DNA from: JAEUKA01 sp044228505
GTDB lineage: Bacteria; Myxococcota_A; Polyangia; Palsa-1104; JAEUJZ01
Reading direction: 5' to 3'
NCBI GenBank assembly: GCA_044228505.1
Contig: JBGAUT010000002.1
Coordinates: 124,001 to 188,000, forward strand
DNA length: 64,000 nt
A program made the translations under genes and the position numbers. Below the pieces are notes generated by a model. It was given only the letters and a program-made list of their open reading frames with translations, searched no databases and had not been told where the DNA came from. Below, in pieces: positions 44,324 to 53,196 of the stretch; within the stretch, counting starts at the first letter, position 1; the number at the start of each line of letters is the position of its first letter.

Positions 44324-44635
44324 GAGCGCATCCTTTGGCTGGTGTCAGTTCCGAGCCAACTTCCCTACCTACCGCTCAGGCTTTGGAGCGTGCAGTTGCG
44401 CACCCTTACACGCTGGTTGTGCAGCGGCGCACGGGGCGCAGTGCAGCGGCGCACGCGACGACGCTTGGTATGGGGTTGGCTCAGACGAGAGCCCAGAGCG
44501 TGGGCTACTCAGCGCAGGGACGGAAGCAGACGGTGTGCCAAGCAACTACCCGTCGGGTTCGCGCCAGAAGCAGGCAGGCATCTTGCCGGCTTGACGTGTT
44601 ATATTCGCAACGTGGCAAATCGCGACCTTCCCGCT
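44324..44635. other. 312-base gap with a duplicated GTGCAGCGGCGCAC element
   Basis: Divergent region. The 14-mer GTGCAGCGGCGCAC occurs at 44419-44432 and 44441-44454, 22 bases apart; each copy is bounded by GTGC/GCAC and could form a small hairpin or bind a dimer. An open frame on the plus strand runs through the gap but has no start signal or family pattern. Confidence 0.5.
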
Positions 44636-45466
44636 ATGGGACCATTTAGGCTACCGATCAGCACTCGTCTTTTCCGCCGGTGTGTCTTGACCCTGGCAGT
44701 TCTTGTCTCGCCGTCGGTGATGGCCGAAGGTGCCGATCCTTCGACACCACCTGCGGTGCAGGCGACGCCTGGTCAACCGAGCGCTGACGAGATGGCCGCC
44801 GCCAAGCAACACTTCGACTCTGGGGCGCGCTTCTTCCAAGACGGTAACTACACTGCGGCGCGGGCCGAGTTCGAGGCTGCGTACGCGCTGTCGAAGCTGA
44901 CGCCGCTGCTGTACAACCTGGCGCGGGCTGCCGAAAAACAGGGTCAACGAGACGACGCGCTGCGGTACTACGAAAAATATCTGGCGACGAATCCTGCCGA
45001 TGCTGAGGAGGTAAGGAAACACCTCGCCGAGCTGAAACAGGCTGACCCGACCGCTAGTCCCTCAACCTCCCCACTGCCACTAGATGGCGGACCGGGCTGG
45101 CTGAAGGGGTATCCGAAGCTGCCGCCGATTCCGGCGATCGTGACCCTTGGCGCTGGAGTGGCGTTCTTGGCGATCGGGATCGGCACCGGCGCGTCGGCTT
45201 TGTCGATTCAAAAAGAAGTGGCCTCGGCTTCCAATCGCTATTGGGCGGGGGATATCTCTTCGCTATATGACAAGGGTAAAACCCTTAATAATACAGCAAT
45301 AGCGTTTGATGTTCTTGGCGGCATCGCATTGGCTGGTGGCGCGGCATGGACTGGTTATTGGATCTATTTGCGAGGCAAACAACCAGCCGCTGCTGCACCG
45401 CCTGCAACACCGACCGCACGGATTCTACCGACGGGGAATGGCCTTGCCGTGGTTGGCAGCTTTTAG
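44636..45466 (+). CDS. Exported TPR protein with C-terminal membrane segments
   Basis: ATG 44636 yields a signal peptide (RLFRRCVLTLAVLVSPSVMA-E) and 276 residues; the frame is open long before, but that stretch is divergent-gap DNA. Residues about 50-140 hold TPR-like pairs (AAKQHFDSGARFFQDGNYTAARAEFEAAYAL; LLYNLARAAEKQGQRDDALRYYEKYLATNPAD). Two membrane segments follow (about 170-195 and 225-250). This architecture recurs in Myxococcota as an uncharacterised family. No SD is evident; the start GTG 44612 is an alternative. AT-rich codons appear near 45250-45320. Confidence 0.75.
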   Translation: MGPFRLPISTRLFRRCVLTLAVLVSPSVMAEGADPSTPPAVQATPGQPSADEMAAAKQHFDSGARFFQDGNYTAARAEFEAAYALSKLTPLLYNLARAAEKQGQRDDALRYYEKYLATNPADAEEVRKHLAELKQADPTASPSTSPLPLDGGPGWLKGYPKLPPIPAIVTLGAGVAFLAIGIGTGASALSIQKEVASASNRYWAGDISSLYDKGKTLNNTAIAFDVLGGIALAGGAAWTGYWIYLRGKQPAAAAPPATPTARILPTGNGLAVVGSF

Positions 45467-45495
45467 CCTTAATAACCTTTTCGGGAGTACTGACT

Positions 45496-46152
45496 ATGCG
45501 TAAAATTCTCTTCTTTCCCATCGCTATGTTATTTGGCTGTTTTAATCCTGATCTGACTGCCGCGTCACTGATCTGTGACTCCAGTCATTTCTGTCCCGAT
45601 GGTTATTCTTGTATCGATGGTCTGTGCAAGCCAGGAACCGGCGGCTTTCAGACCGGAGGCGATGGCGGTGGCATCGTGGACATGACCACAACGGCGAGCG
45701 GCTGTAGCGATGGTGCAGGGTCGGATGTCAGCAGTGGCACGGGCAAGCCGGCCTGGGCGTGTCCCGGCACCTATCAGTCCTCAGGTGACAATACCAAGAA
45801 CGCGGCCAGGCTGTGCGCGTCGGGCTTTGACCTCTGTGCGGCTGCCGACACCATCAACCAGAACAACTGCAACAACCTCGGCGGGTTCTTCCTCGCCAAC
45901 GTGGCCGTTCATTCTCAAGGCGGAAGCGGTTTATGTGGTGCGTCCAATGGGACTGGCGGACAGACGGCGGCCTGGGCTGGCTGTGGAAAGATGGTCTTTT
46001 CTGTTGGAAGCGCGCCGACTTGCAATGGCTTTGGCCGTGCCATGTTCGACTTCAATGGCAACAACCTGAGCATCAGCTCGCCCTACCAGCCGCTTACGAC
46101 CACGACTTCTAACCAGGCAAACACAAACGGCGTGCTCTGCTGCAAGAAGTAA
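45496..46152 (+). CDS. Small lipoprotein
   Basis: ATG 45496 with GGAG 8 bases upstream; an earlier open frame lacks signal features. 218 residues. Signal MRKILFFPIAMLFGC with lipobox at Cys 14. A Cys-rich start (CDSSHFCPDGYSCIDGLC), a Gly/Asp-rich linker, then a domain with cysteines (residues 75-218) ending GVLCCKK. Pattern resembles Myxococcota surface lipoproteins. Function unknown. It follows the TPR gene after 29 bases and may be co-transcribed. Confidence 0.75.
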   Translation: MRKILFFPIAMLFGCFNPDLTAASLICDSSHFCPDGYSCIDGLCKPGTGGFQTGGDGGGIVDMTTTASGCSDGAGSDVSSGTGKPAWACPGTYQSSGDNTKNAARLCASGFDLCAAADTINQNNCNNLGGFFLANVAVHSQGGSGLCGASNGTGGQTAAWAGCGKMVFSVGSAPTCNGFGRAMFDFNGNNLSISSPYQPLTTTTSNQANTNGVLCCKK

Positions 46153-46194
46153 TCGCTTCCAGGGTCGCGCCAGCATCGAATATAGTGCTCGAAC

Positions 46195-47253
46195 ATGGAG
46201 ACAGTCACTACTTCGGCTCCGTCTCAGGAAGCCGTGCATCCCGCCCTCGTTAAGCCGCTCGCTGATGCTGATGTACCGGTGCTGCGCGATGCCTATCGCC
46301 AGATGCTGTTCATCCGTCGCATCGAGGAGGCCGCTGCCAAGGCGTATGGTCAAGGCAAGATCGGTGGCTTTCTTCACTTGGTGATCGGCCAAGAGTCGAT
46401 TTGTGTTGGGGCTGCGCTGGCGCTGCGACCGACCGATTACATGGTTACGTCGTACCGTGAGCATGGTCACTTTATGGCCAAAGCGGGCAGCTCGCTGGAA
46501 TCGGGGAAAGCGGTGCTTGCCGAGCTTGCGGCCAAGGACACCGGTTGCGTGCGTGGGCTCGGTGGCTCGATGCACATGTTTAGCGCTGCCCATCGCTTCC
46601 TGGGAGGCTACGGCATCGTTGGTGCACAAGCGCCCCTGGCTGCTGGGGTTGCGTTTGGTAGCAAGTACCAGAACCTTCCCGAGGTCACGCTGTGCTTCCT
46701 TGGCGATGGTGCGGTCAATCAGGGAGCCTTCTTCGAGGGCCTCTCACTGGCTGGTCTGTGGAAGCTGCCCATCGTCTTTATCGTCGAAAACAACCAGTAC
46801 TCGATGGGGACGCCGCTGGAGCGAACGCTGGCCCATCCGGACATTACGCTGCGAGCCTCGGGTTTTGCGATGCAGCGTGATCGCTTTGTCTCCGATGACA
46901 TTTTGGAAGTACGCGATCGGATCAGCGCAGCGGTCGAGCGGGCTCGGAACGAGTTTGTTCCGTCGCTCTTGGAGATCGAGACCTATCGCTATCGCGGCCA
47001 TTCGATGTCCGATCCGGGCAACTACCGCACCAAGGAAGAGATCGAGCGCTGGAAGAAGCGCGACTCCATTGAGCTGTCGCGGGCTCGTCTGCTGAAGGTG
47101 CTGCCTGAGTCCGAGATCGTGGCGATCGATGATCAGGTCCGCGAGTGGGTTGCCGAGTCGGTTCGTTTCGCCGATCAATCGCCACCCGCGCAAGAGTCGA
47201 GCATCTGGAGCACCGTATACGCGCAGCCTGGGACGGATCCGCGGCGAATGTGA
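46195..47253 (+). CDS. pdhA: Pyruvate dehydrogenase E1 component, alpha subunit
   Basis: A 352-residue thiamine-diphosphate enzyme subunit. The TPP-binding motif GDGAVNQGAFFEGLSLAGLW to VENNQYSMGT is complete, with GGSMHMFSAAHRFLGGYGIVG before it and phosphorylation-loop-type YRYRGHSMSDPGNYRTKEE after. Length is normal for E1-alpha of two-chain E1 enzymes. The beta subunit and E2 genes are not in the window. The next gene, lipB, begins within its stop (TGATG), so production of E1-alpha is coupled to octanoyl transfer needed for the E2 lipoyl group. Could also serve acetoin or branched-chain dehydrogenases. Confidence 0.88.
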   Translation: METVTTSAPSQEAVHPALVKPLADADVPVLRDAYRQMLFIRRIEEAAAKAYGQGKIGGFLHLVIGQESICVGAALALRPTDYMVTSYREHGHFMAKAGSSLESGKAVLAELAAKDTGCVRGLGGSMHMFSAAHRFLGGYGIVGAQAPLAAGVAFGSKYQNLPEVTLCFLGDGAVNQGAFFEGLSLAGLWKLPIVFIVENNQYSMGTPLERTLAHPDITLRASGFAMQRDRFVSDDILEVRDRISAAVERARNEFVPSLLEIETYRYRGHSMSDPGNYRTKEEIERWKKRDSIELSRARLLKVLPESEIVAIDDQVREWVAESVRFADQSPPAQESSIWSTVYAQPGTDPRRM

Positions 47254-47948
47254 TGCGGGTGGTCTGGCTGGGTCGTGCTCGGTATCAGCCGGTACTGGCC
47301 CTTCAAGAGCGACTTCGCGCCCAAGTCCTCGGTGGTGGCCAAGAAACACTACTGCTCGTCGAGCACGATCCGGTGATCACGCTTGGACATCGGGCCGTTG
47401 CGACCGATCTTTTGGTGTCTGAGTCGCAGCTAACGTCGCGTGGAATTGAGACGGTGGCGGTTCGGCGTGGGGGTCAGGCAACCTATCACGGGCCGGGTCA
47501 GCTTGTGGTCTACCCGGTGGTGCGGCTGCGGGGCGGAGTCGTTGGTCACGTTGACTGGTTGACCGGTGCGGCGGTGTCCGTGGCGGCGCGGCTTGGGGTG
47601 ACCGCGGATTATCGTCGGGAGCCAGTTGGGGTGTGGGTTGCCGATCGCAAGCTTGGCGCGGTCGGCGTGCATGTCGAGCATCAGGTTGCGATCCACGGTT
47701 TGTCCTTGAATGTCTCGACAGCCTCGACAGAGGTTTTTCGGCAGCGGCTCTTTGTTCCTTGCGGACTGAGTGGTGCGCGGGTCACGAGCCTGGTCGAAGA
47801 AGGGGCTCCCTTGACGCTGACAACTCAAGAAGTCATGTCGCTGTTCGCTGCTGAGCTCGCATCGACCTACGGCCAACCCGGTCCGGCGATCGAGGAGGCC
47901 ACCGTGGAGTCACTGCTTGATGTGGTGCCGTCCACTTTCGCGGGGTGA
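47253..47948 (+). CDS. lipB: Octanoyl-[acyl-carrier-protein]:protein octanoyltransferase
   Basis: ATG 47253 overlaps the pdhA stop (TGATG); the frame is open from 47145 inside pdhA. 231 residues. Family motifs: RGGQATYHGPGQLVVYPV, the catalytic lysine in DRKLGAVGVHVEH, and the catalytic cysteine in FVPCGLSGARVTS. It transfers octanoyl groups to lipoyl domains of E2 proteins and GcvH; lipA is not in the window. The last 39 bases overlap the 3' end of convergent corA. Confidence 0.95.
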   Translation: MRVVWLGRARYQPVLALQERLRAQVLGGGQETLLLVEHDPVITLGHRAVATDLLVSESQLTSRGIETVAVRRGGQATYHGPGQLVVYPVVRLRGGVVGHVDWLTGAAVSVAARLGVTADYRREPVGVWVADRKLGAVGVHVEHQVAIHGLSLNVSTASTEVFRQRLFVPCGLSGARVTSLVEEGAPLTLTTQEVMSLFAAELASTYGQPGPAIEEATVESLLDVVPSTFAG

Positions 47949-49034
47949 AACGTCGTCAGGGTTGTCGCTTGCGAGCCAGCCTTTGCGTCGGAACCACAGA
48001 AACATCACGCCGGGGATGACTCCGAACATGAGCAGCAGCGCCAGTCCAAAGGCGATCGGGGATCGGAACGGCATCATCTCGAAGTTCATTCCGAACAAGC
48101 CAGACAAGAACGTGACCGGCAGCAATACGGCGGACACGATCGTAAGCTGCTTCATGATTTCGTTTGTACGCTGGCCGACTGCTGACATATACGCGTCGAC
48201 GCAGTTTCCGAGGAGATCGCGTCCCGCCTCGATGCTCTCGTAGATGCGCGTCAAGTGGTCGTAGATGTCTCGGAAGTAGGGTGCGGTTTTTTCGCTGACG
48301 CAGGCACTGCCGCCGTGACGGGCCAAGTTCCCCATGACATCGCGTTGCGGGGACAGCACCCGGCGCATCGACACCAGCGTCTTGCGCATCGAGTAAATAC
48401 GGTGCAGGTCGGCGCGACTTGGGTTGTCAAACAGCGACTCCTCCATGTCATCGAGGATGTCGCCAAGCTGCTCTAGCACCGGGAAGTTTGAATCACACAA
48501 CCCATCGGCTAGCAGGTAATACACAAAGTCCGCGCCGCGTCCGAGAAGCTGTGGGTCGTGCTTGACCCGGTTCCAGGTGTGCTCAAGCGCCGGGCTGTGC
48601 TGATCGTGAACGGTGACAAGGTAGCTCTGTCCGAGAAAAGCGTGCGTCTCCAGCATCGTCAGCGCCACCATCTGCGAGCGACTTTCGGCCCACAGTAGGC
48701 GCGGCACGTGCAGAGAGTTTTCCTCGGAAAGGATGCTCTTCGTGGTCGGCAGGATCGTAAAGTTGTGGGTGACGACGAACAGGTACGGGCTTGTTCCGGC
48801 GTACTCTTCGAGCTTGGGTCGCTGATCGAAGTGCAGACAGTCCTCGAGCGCCAGTGGATGGAAGCGGAAGCTCTGTGCGATCAAGTCGAGTTCCTCGGGC
48901 GTCTGCTTCGAGATATCGACCCAGCGCACGACTCCTGTGGAAGGCGATAGCAGAGCGGCGCGAGCGGCGTCGTCAGCCAGTTCGCGAATAACCATCCGTC
49001 CGCCGTCGGTTAGTAGCTCCAGGATCCGAATCAT
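47910..49034 (-). CDS. corA: CorA-family magnesium/divalent cation channel
   Basis: A 374-residue CorA-type channel: a large cytoplasmic N-terminal part (about 1-300) with helices, then two membrane segments (about 312-332 and 342-362) with the GMN pore signature in LFGMNFEMMPF between them. The second helix is followed by a charged tail. Homopentameric Mg2+/Co2+ channel by family. Its 3' end overlaps lipB by 39 bases on the opposite strand. It is preceded by ddl in the same direction after 81 bases. Confidence 0.95.
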   Translation of the reverse strand: MIRILELLTDGGRMVIRELADDAARAALLSPSTGVVRWVDISKQTPEELDLIAQSFRFHPLALEDCLHFDQRPKLEEYAGTSPYLFVVTHNFTILPTTKSILSEENSLHVPRLLWAESRSQMVALTMLETHAFLGQSYLVTVHDQHSPALEHTWNRVKHDPQLLGRGADFVYYLLADGLCDSNFPVLEQLGDILDDMEESLFDNPSRADLHRIYSMRKTLVSMRRVLSPQRDVMGNLARHGGSACVSEKTAPYFRDIYDHLTRIYESIEAGRDLLGNCVDAYMSAVGQRTNEIMKQLTIVSAVLLPVTFLSGLFGMNFEMMPFRSPIAFGLALLLMFGVIPGVMFLWFRRKGWLASDNPDDVSPRESGRHHIKQ

Positions 49035-49115
49035 GCGCGCCTTCCGTGGGCCGTGCCCAAAGGGTATCGCGATTCTCTGTCAACTAGCGATAGGGTTTCG
49101 ACGACAGAGCGTGGA

Positions 49116-50021
49116 TTAGGCCTTGAGAGCCGCCGTGGCCAGAATTCTCTCGCACAGTGTGGCGAAGTCGAGGCCCGACTGCTCGGCGATTTTTGGCACC
49201 AAGCTGCGATCGGTCAGCCCTGGAAGTGTGTCGACCTCCAAACAGACCGCTCGTCCATTTTGTGCCAGCAGCAGATCGGTACGTGTCACTCCGGCACAGC
49301 CCAAGGCGGCATGGGCCCGACGAGCCAGATCCTGACAGAGCTGCCGTTCCGCAGCGCTCAGAGGTGCAGGCACCAAGTACTGGGTGTCGGTGCGCTGATA
49401 CTTCGCCGCGTAGTCGTAAAATTCTCCAGCCGGGCGAACTTCAACGTCACCGAGAACGACTCCATCGAGTACTGCGACCTCGATTTCCCGTCCCGCTACA
49501 AACTCCTCGAGCAGCACTACGCCGTGAAGCCTGCTGGCTAGCTGCAGTGCGGACTCAAGCTGCGATTCATGGCGAACAATCGAGATTCCCACCGATGAGC
49601 CTTCTCGTGAGGGCTTCACCACCAGCGGCAAACCGATCCGCTGCACATCGGCAGGCCCCTCGTAGACGGTCCAGCGTGGTGTTTCAATGCTGGCTTCGTC
49701 GAATACCCGTCGCGATGCCACCTTATCCATCGCCAGCGCTGATGCCAGTACGCCCGATCCGGTATACGGAATCCCCGCGCACTCGAGCAAGCCCTGGATG
49801 CAGCCGTCCTCTCCGAGGGTTCCGTGGAGCGCAACAAACGCGACTTCGACACGATCGCGGCGCAGATCCGACCACAGGTTGTGATCGGTCCCCGTCCAGT
49901 CGATCGCAATGACCGGATAACCCCGTTCGCTGAGCGCTTCCGCGACTCGTCGTCCCGATGCCAGCGCCACCTCGCGTTCGGCGGATGGCCCACCCATGAT
50001 CACTCCAACCCGCTTCTTCAT
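49116..50021 (-). CDS. ddl: D-alanine--D-alanine ligase
   Basis: A 301-residue ATP-grasp ligase: MGGPSAEREVALASGRRVAEAL near the start, HGTLGEDGCIQGLLECAGIPYTGSGVLASALAMDK, LVVKPSREGSSVGIS, and near the end CAGVTRTDLLL, CLEVDTLPGLTDRSLVPK. It makes the D-Ala-D-Ala dipeptide of peptidoglycan. The start ATG overlaps the murB stop (ATGA), so murB and ddl are translationally coupled in a cell-wall unit. Length is as expected. Confidence 0.96.
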   Translation of the reverse strand: MKKRVGVIMGGPSAEREVALASGRRVAEALSERGYPVIAIDWTGTDHNLWSDLRRDRVEVAFVALHGTLGEDGCIQGLLECAGIPYTGSGVLASALAMDKVASRRVFDEASIETPRWTVYEGPADVQRIGLPLVVKPSREGSSVGISIVRHESQLESALQLASRLHGVVLLEEFVAGREIEVAVLDGVVLGDVEVRPAGEFYDYAAKYQRTDTQYLVPAPLSAAERQLCQDLARRAHAALGCAGVTRTDLLLAQNGRAVCLEVDTLPGLTDRSLVPKIAEQSGLDFATLCERILATAALKA

Positions 50022-50956
50022 TGCGGCTCTCCGATGATTTTCACTTCCAGCTCGAGGGCGATACCAAACTGCTCCGCAACTCGCTGCTTGGCGAGATCAA
50101 TCAGAGCCACAAAATCGGTGGCTCGGGCGGTACCGACGTTGACCAGCCAGTTGGCGTGGGCAGTTGCAATCTCGGCATCACCGATGCGCGTGCCCTTGAG
50201 CCCGCAGGCCTCGATCAATCGACCCGCGAAGTCTCCGGCGGGGTTTTTAAAGAAACTGCCAGCACACGAGACGCCATGTGGCTCCCGTTCTCGTCGACGT
50301 TTGCGCAGTGCAGCTACGTCGGACGCGATCGCATCCCGATCTCGGGGAGGAAGCAGCAGTCGTGCCGCAACCACCATTTCAGATGGAGGCAGTGCTGAGC
50401 CGCGATACACAAAGCCGCACTCTGCGTGCGAGCGACGAACCAGCTCGCCGCTGCTGCTCACGCTACAGACTTCCACCGTAACGTCTTTGAATTCGCCCAA
50501 GTAGGTGCCCGCATTCATCATTAAGCCGCCGCCGATCGAGCCAGGCACACCACCGAGAAATTCGAGGCCACCGAGCCCGCGCCGGGTCGCTTCACTGAGC
50601 AGCTTGCCGGTGCTGACGCCTGCTTCGACGTTGACCTCGGTTCGTGGATCGTCAGCGTTCGGTTCCGAAAACGACAGGCCACGGAGCTTTTCCGACGCAA
50701 GCAGCACGCCACGAACGCCTCCATCGAGGACCAGTAGGTTTGATCCCGAGCCCAGAGCTCGGCACGGGAGACCGGCATCGGAGCAGAATCGGCGCACTTT
50801 CACCACAGCGGCAACCGTGATGGGTGCAATCCAGGCATCCACCGGCCCACCAACTCGCAGCGTGGTGTGTCGAGCCAGTGGCTCGTCGAAGCGGACCTCT
50901 CCTTGTTCTCCGAGCAAATCGAGGAGGGTCTGTCTATGGCTCGACGAAAGAGGCAT
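50018..50956 (-). CDS. murB: UDP-N-acetylenolpyruvoylglucosamine reductase
   Basis: A 312-residue flavoenzyme. Seen: HTTLRVGGPVDAWIAP (FAD-binding start), LGSGSNLLVLDGGVRGVLLA, LGGLEFLGGVPGSIGGGLMMNAGTY, and the catalytic serine region CAGSFFKNPAGDFAGRLIE. A final GDAEIATAHANWLVN segment is typical. It reduces enolpyruvyl-UDP-GlcNAc to UDP-MurNAc. First gene of the murB-ddl pair; the remainder of the usual mur/fts cluster is not here. Confidence 0.96.
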   Translation of the reverse strand: MPLSSSHRQTLLDLLGEQGEVRFDEPLARHTTLRVGGPVDAWIAPITVAAVVKVRRFCSDAGLPCRALGSGSNLLVLDGGVRGVLLASEKLRGLSFSEPNADDPRTEVNVEAGVSTGKLLSEATRRGLGGLEFLGGVPGSIGGGLMMNAGTYLGEFKDVTVEVCSVSSSGELVRRSHAECGFVYRGSALPPSEMVVAARLLLPPRDRDAIASDVAALRKRRREREPHGVSCAGSFFKNPAGDFAGRLIEACGLKGTRIGDAEIATAHANWLVNVGTARATDFVALIDLAKQRVAEQFGIALELEVKIIGEPQ

Positions 50957-51125
50957 AATGCGCGGGTTTTAGCCCGACCACCATCGGCTGCCAATTTTTC
51001 CGTAGACCGCCTGCTTGCTAAGCGGCTGTAGCCCTTGCAAATGGCGGCTCAGTTCACATAGCCTTTAAGATCACATTCGGACCTTGGCGCTGCTTAGTCA
51101 TCGTCGGCGGATTGGTTCTTCATCT

Positions 51126-51139
51126 GACTCAAATGAGTC
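51126..51139. promoter_or_regulatory. GACTCAAATGAGTC palindrome
   Basis: GACTCA and TGAGTC form a perfect 6-bp inverted repeat with a 2-base centre, 43 bases before the UPF0158-like gene. Possible operator in the murB/UPF0158 divergent gap. It shares the GAGTC word with the array at 5857-5915 but the word is too short to argue a link. Confidence 0.35.
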
Positions 51140-51181
51140 TAAAAATATGTGCTATCTCTTACAGAACGGGGTTAGTTGGTT

Positions 51182-51850
51182 ATGCGAGTCATAGCGGTGC
51201 GTTGGGCGGAGTTGGAGACTGCGGTCGAGCGCAATGCCCCTGACACCGAGAGCTTCCTAGATACTCGATCGGGCGAGGTGATCACACTGGTCGAAGCGGC
51301 TCCCAATGTCGAGGAGCTGCGAGCCAGGGTGATGAGCGGGGGCGACGCCTATCTGCGCGTTGAGCCTGCCTCCTCTCGCGAGCAGTACAAATGGATGGAA
51401 CGCTTCGTGGCGGGGGTAACGGAGCCGGTTTTACGTGAACGGCTCATTATCAGCATCGATGGCAAGGGCGCATTTCGGCGCTTCAAAGATGCGCTATTGA
51501 ACTATCCGGTCGAGCGGGAGCGCTGGTTTGCCTATCGCGGCGAGCTCTTGCATTGGCACATCCAGGAGTGGTTTAAGCGCGACGAGCTGACGACGCCTGA
51601 GCCACCGCCATGGGGCGAGGTTCAGGCACCGATTGACACCGATGTGCAGTTGCCGCGTCCGGTGGTAACGATCGAGGCTCCGGGTGATGTCTATCGTCGG
51701 AGTGCTCGTGACCTGATCGAGCAGCTACCTGCGGCAGAGCTACCTGCGGCCATTACATTCCTTGAGTTTCTTCGTGATCGGGGCGGAGCGGAGCTTTTGC
51801 GACCACGCCCTCCATCGGGAAGACCGAAACCGCCCATCGCAGGAGCTTAG
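51182..51850 (+). CDS. UPF0158-like protein
   Basis: ATG 51182 (MRVIAVRWAELETAVERN) is chosen over TTG 51176. About 222 residues. The pattern SFLDTRSGEVITL, EQYKWMERFVAGV, LIISIDGKGAFRRFKDALL and YRGELLHWHIQEWF resembles the UPF0158 family, whose function is unknown. The last 50 residues include a helical segment (DLIEQLPAAELPAAITFLEFL) and a Pro-rich tail. The next gene, nadK, starts right after its stop. Confidence 0.75.
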   Translation: MRVIAVRWAELETAVERNAPDTESFLDTRSGEVITLVEAAPNVEELRARVMSGGDAYLRVEPASSREQYKWMERFVAGVTEPVLRERLIISIDGKGAFRRFKDALLNYPVERERWFAYRGELLHWHIQEWFKRDELTTPEPPPWGEVQAPIDTDVQLPRPVVTIEAPGDVYRRSARDLIEQLPAAELPAAITFLEFLRDRGGAELLRPRPPSGRPKPPIAGA

Positions 51851-52741
51851 TTGCCTCCCGTCGGCTTCATCCTAAAGCGCGATCAGCCTGAATCGGTGCC
51901 ACTGTGCGCCCAACTCGTGCGAGCGCTGCGTGAGCACGGACACACCGAGTTGGTCTTGCGCGATCACGTCGAGTTGCCCGACTGGATACGAAGTACAAGC
52001 GAAAGTGAGCTGCCCCAAGACTTGGCGATGCTCGTGGCGCTAGGTGGAGACGGCACCATGCTGTACGGCGCGGGTATTCTCGGTGAGCGAGCGGTACCGA
52101 TTTTGGGCGTGAACCTGGGCCGACTGGGCTTTTTGACGTGCAGTACGCCCGACGAAGCCTGTGAGACACTGCTGGCTGCGCTCGATGGCAACGTGCTGAC
52201 GGAGCAGCGACACCGCCTGCGCTGTCGGGTCTATCGCTTGCCGGCCGATCGAGCCAACGTCGTGCCAGGACCAGAGCACCTGATTGTCGAGAGAACCGCT
52301 CTCAATGACGTCGTGGTGAGCCAGCCGAAAATGGCGCGGCTGTTTGAGTTGGATGCGTTTGTCGACGGTGATGAGGTGACGACCTACCGCGCTGATGGTC
52401 TGATAATCTCGACTCCGACGGGTTCGACTGCCTACAACCTGGCGGCCGGCGGGCCGATCCTGATGCCCAATATGGAAGCGCTGGTCATCTCGCCGATTTG
52501 TCCGCATACGCTGACGGCCCGGCCGCTCGTGGTTCATTTGCGCTCACTTGTTGAGGTTCGGCCGGGTCGAGATGCCACCCAGGTCCTGCTGACCGTCGAT
52601 GGGCAGTGGAGTCACATGCTCGGGCCAAGCGATCTGGTGCAGGTGACCTGTTCGGACCATCCGCTGACGATCTTTCGTCCTCGGAATCGATCGTTCTTTG
52701 ATCTGCTCCGCAACAAGCTGCATTGGGGCGTTCGCGTCTGA
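51851..52741 (+). CDS. nadK: NAD kinase
   Basis: A 296-residue kinase starting at TTG 51851, immediately after the UPF0158-like stop, so coupled to it. Motifs: GGDGTMLYGAG (NAD kinase GGDG), GVNLGRLGFLT, ALNDVVVSQPKMARLFEL, ADGLIISTPTGSTAYNLAAGGPI, SPICPHTLTARPLV. It phosphorylates NAD to NADP. Length normal. Confidence 0.96.
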   Translation: MPPVGFILKRDQPESVPLCAQLVRALREHGHTELVLRDHVELPDWIRSTSESELPQDLAMLVALGGDGTMLYGAGILGERAVPILGVNLGRLGFLTCSTPDEACETLLAALDGNVLTEQRHRLRCRVYRLPADRANVVPGPEHLIVERTALNDVVVSQPKMARLFELDAFVDGDEVTTYRADGLIISTPTGSTAYNLAAGGPILMPNMEALVISPICPHTLTARPLVVHLRSLVEVRPGRDATQVLLTVDGQWSHMLGPSDLVQVTCSDHPLTIFRPRNRSFFDLLRNKLHWGVRV

Positions 52742-52887
52742 CCGTTGCGGACAGCGTGCTTGCGTAAAACACGGGAGAGCCTCCGCCAAGATCGCAGACT
52801 GAGCGCGCCGCGAGCGCATTGCCACGCGGTGCGAATTGGGGTACTTACCGCACGCCTACAAGCCAACGCCGTAGGCAAGGGATCAAG

Positions 52888-53187
52888 ATGAAGAAGGACC
52901 TAATCCAAAAAGTGTTCGAGAGCGAGCCCACCGTCAAAGCCGAAGGCAAGGGCTGCTACCTGATCAGCGATGAAGTGGAGCTGACCATCATTTTTGACGT
53001 GGGTGGCCAGGAAGCGATGGCAGTGCCGAAGATCAAACGGGTGACGCTCTCGGCAGATAGCTTTCTCATCGAGACTCAGAAGGGCGAGCGCATCTATCTT
53101 GACGATACGCTCGGAATTCGGGCCCTTAAGTTCAGCCCCCAGGATTTGAACAAGTCGCGTGGCACTGGCTTCGCGGCGCTGCGCTAG
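52888..53187 (+). CDS. Small conserved-looking protein of unknown function
   Basis: ATG 52888 (MKKDLIQKVFESEPTVKAEG) is preceded by AAGGGATCAAG; the open frame begins earlier at 52819 without signal. 99 residues, acidic-basic mix with strands (CYLISDEVELTIIFDVG; SFLIETQKGERIYLDD). I do not recognise it. Compact and well spaced between nadK and the dehydrogenase (9 bases before the latter), so likely real and co-transcribed with it. Confidence 0.65.
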   Translation: MKKDLIQKVFESEPTVKAEGKGCYLISDEVELTIIFDVGGQEAMAVPKIKRVTLSADSFLIETQKGERIYLDDTLGIRALKFSPQDLNKSRGTGFAALR

Positions 53188-53196
53188 GTTCTGACG

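Noticed and set aside
43982..44635. N-terminal extension of the TPR membrane protein
   Set aside because: This part overlaps the FAD monooxygenase start and the divergent gap; the signal peptide begins at 44636.
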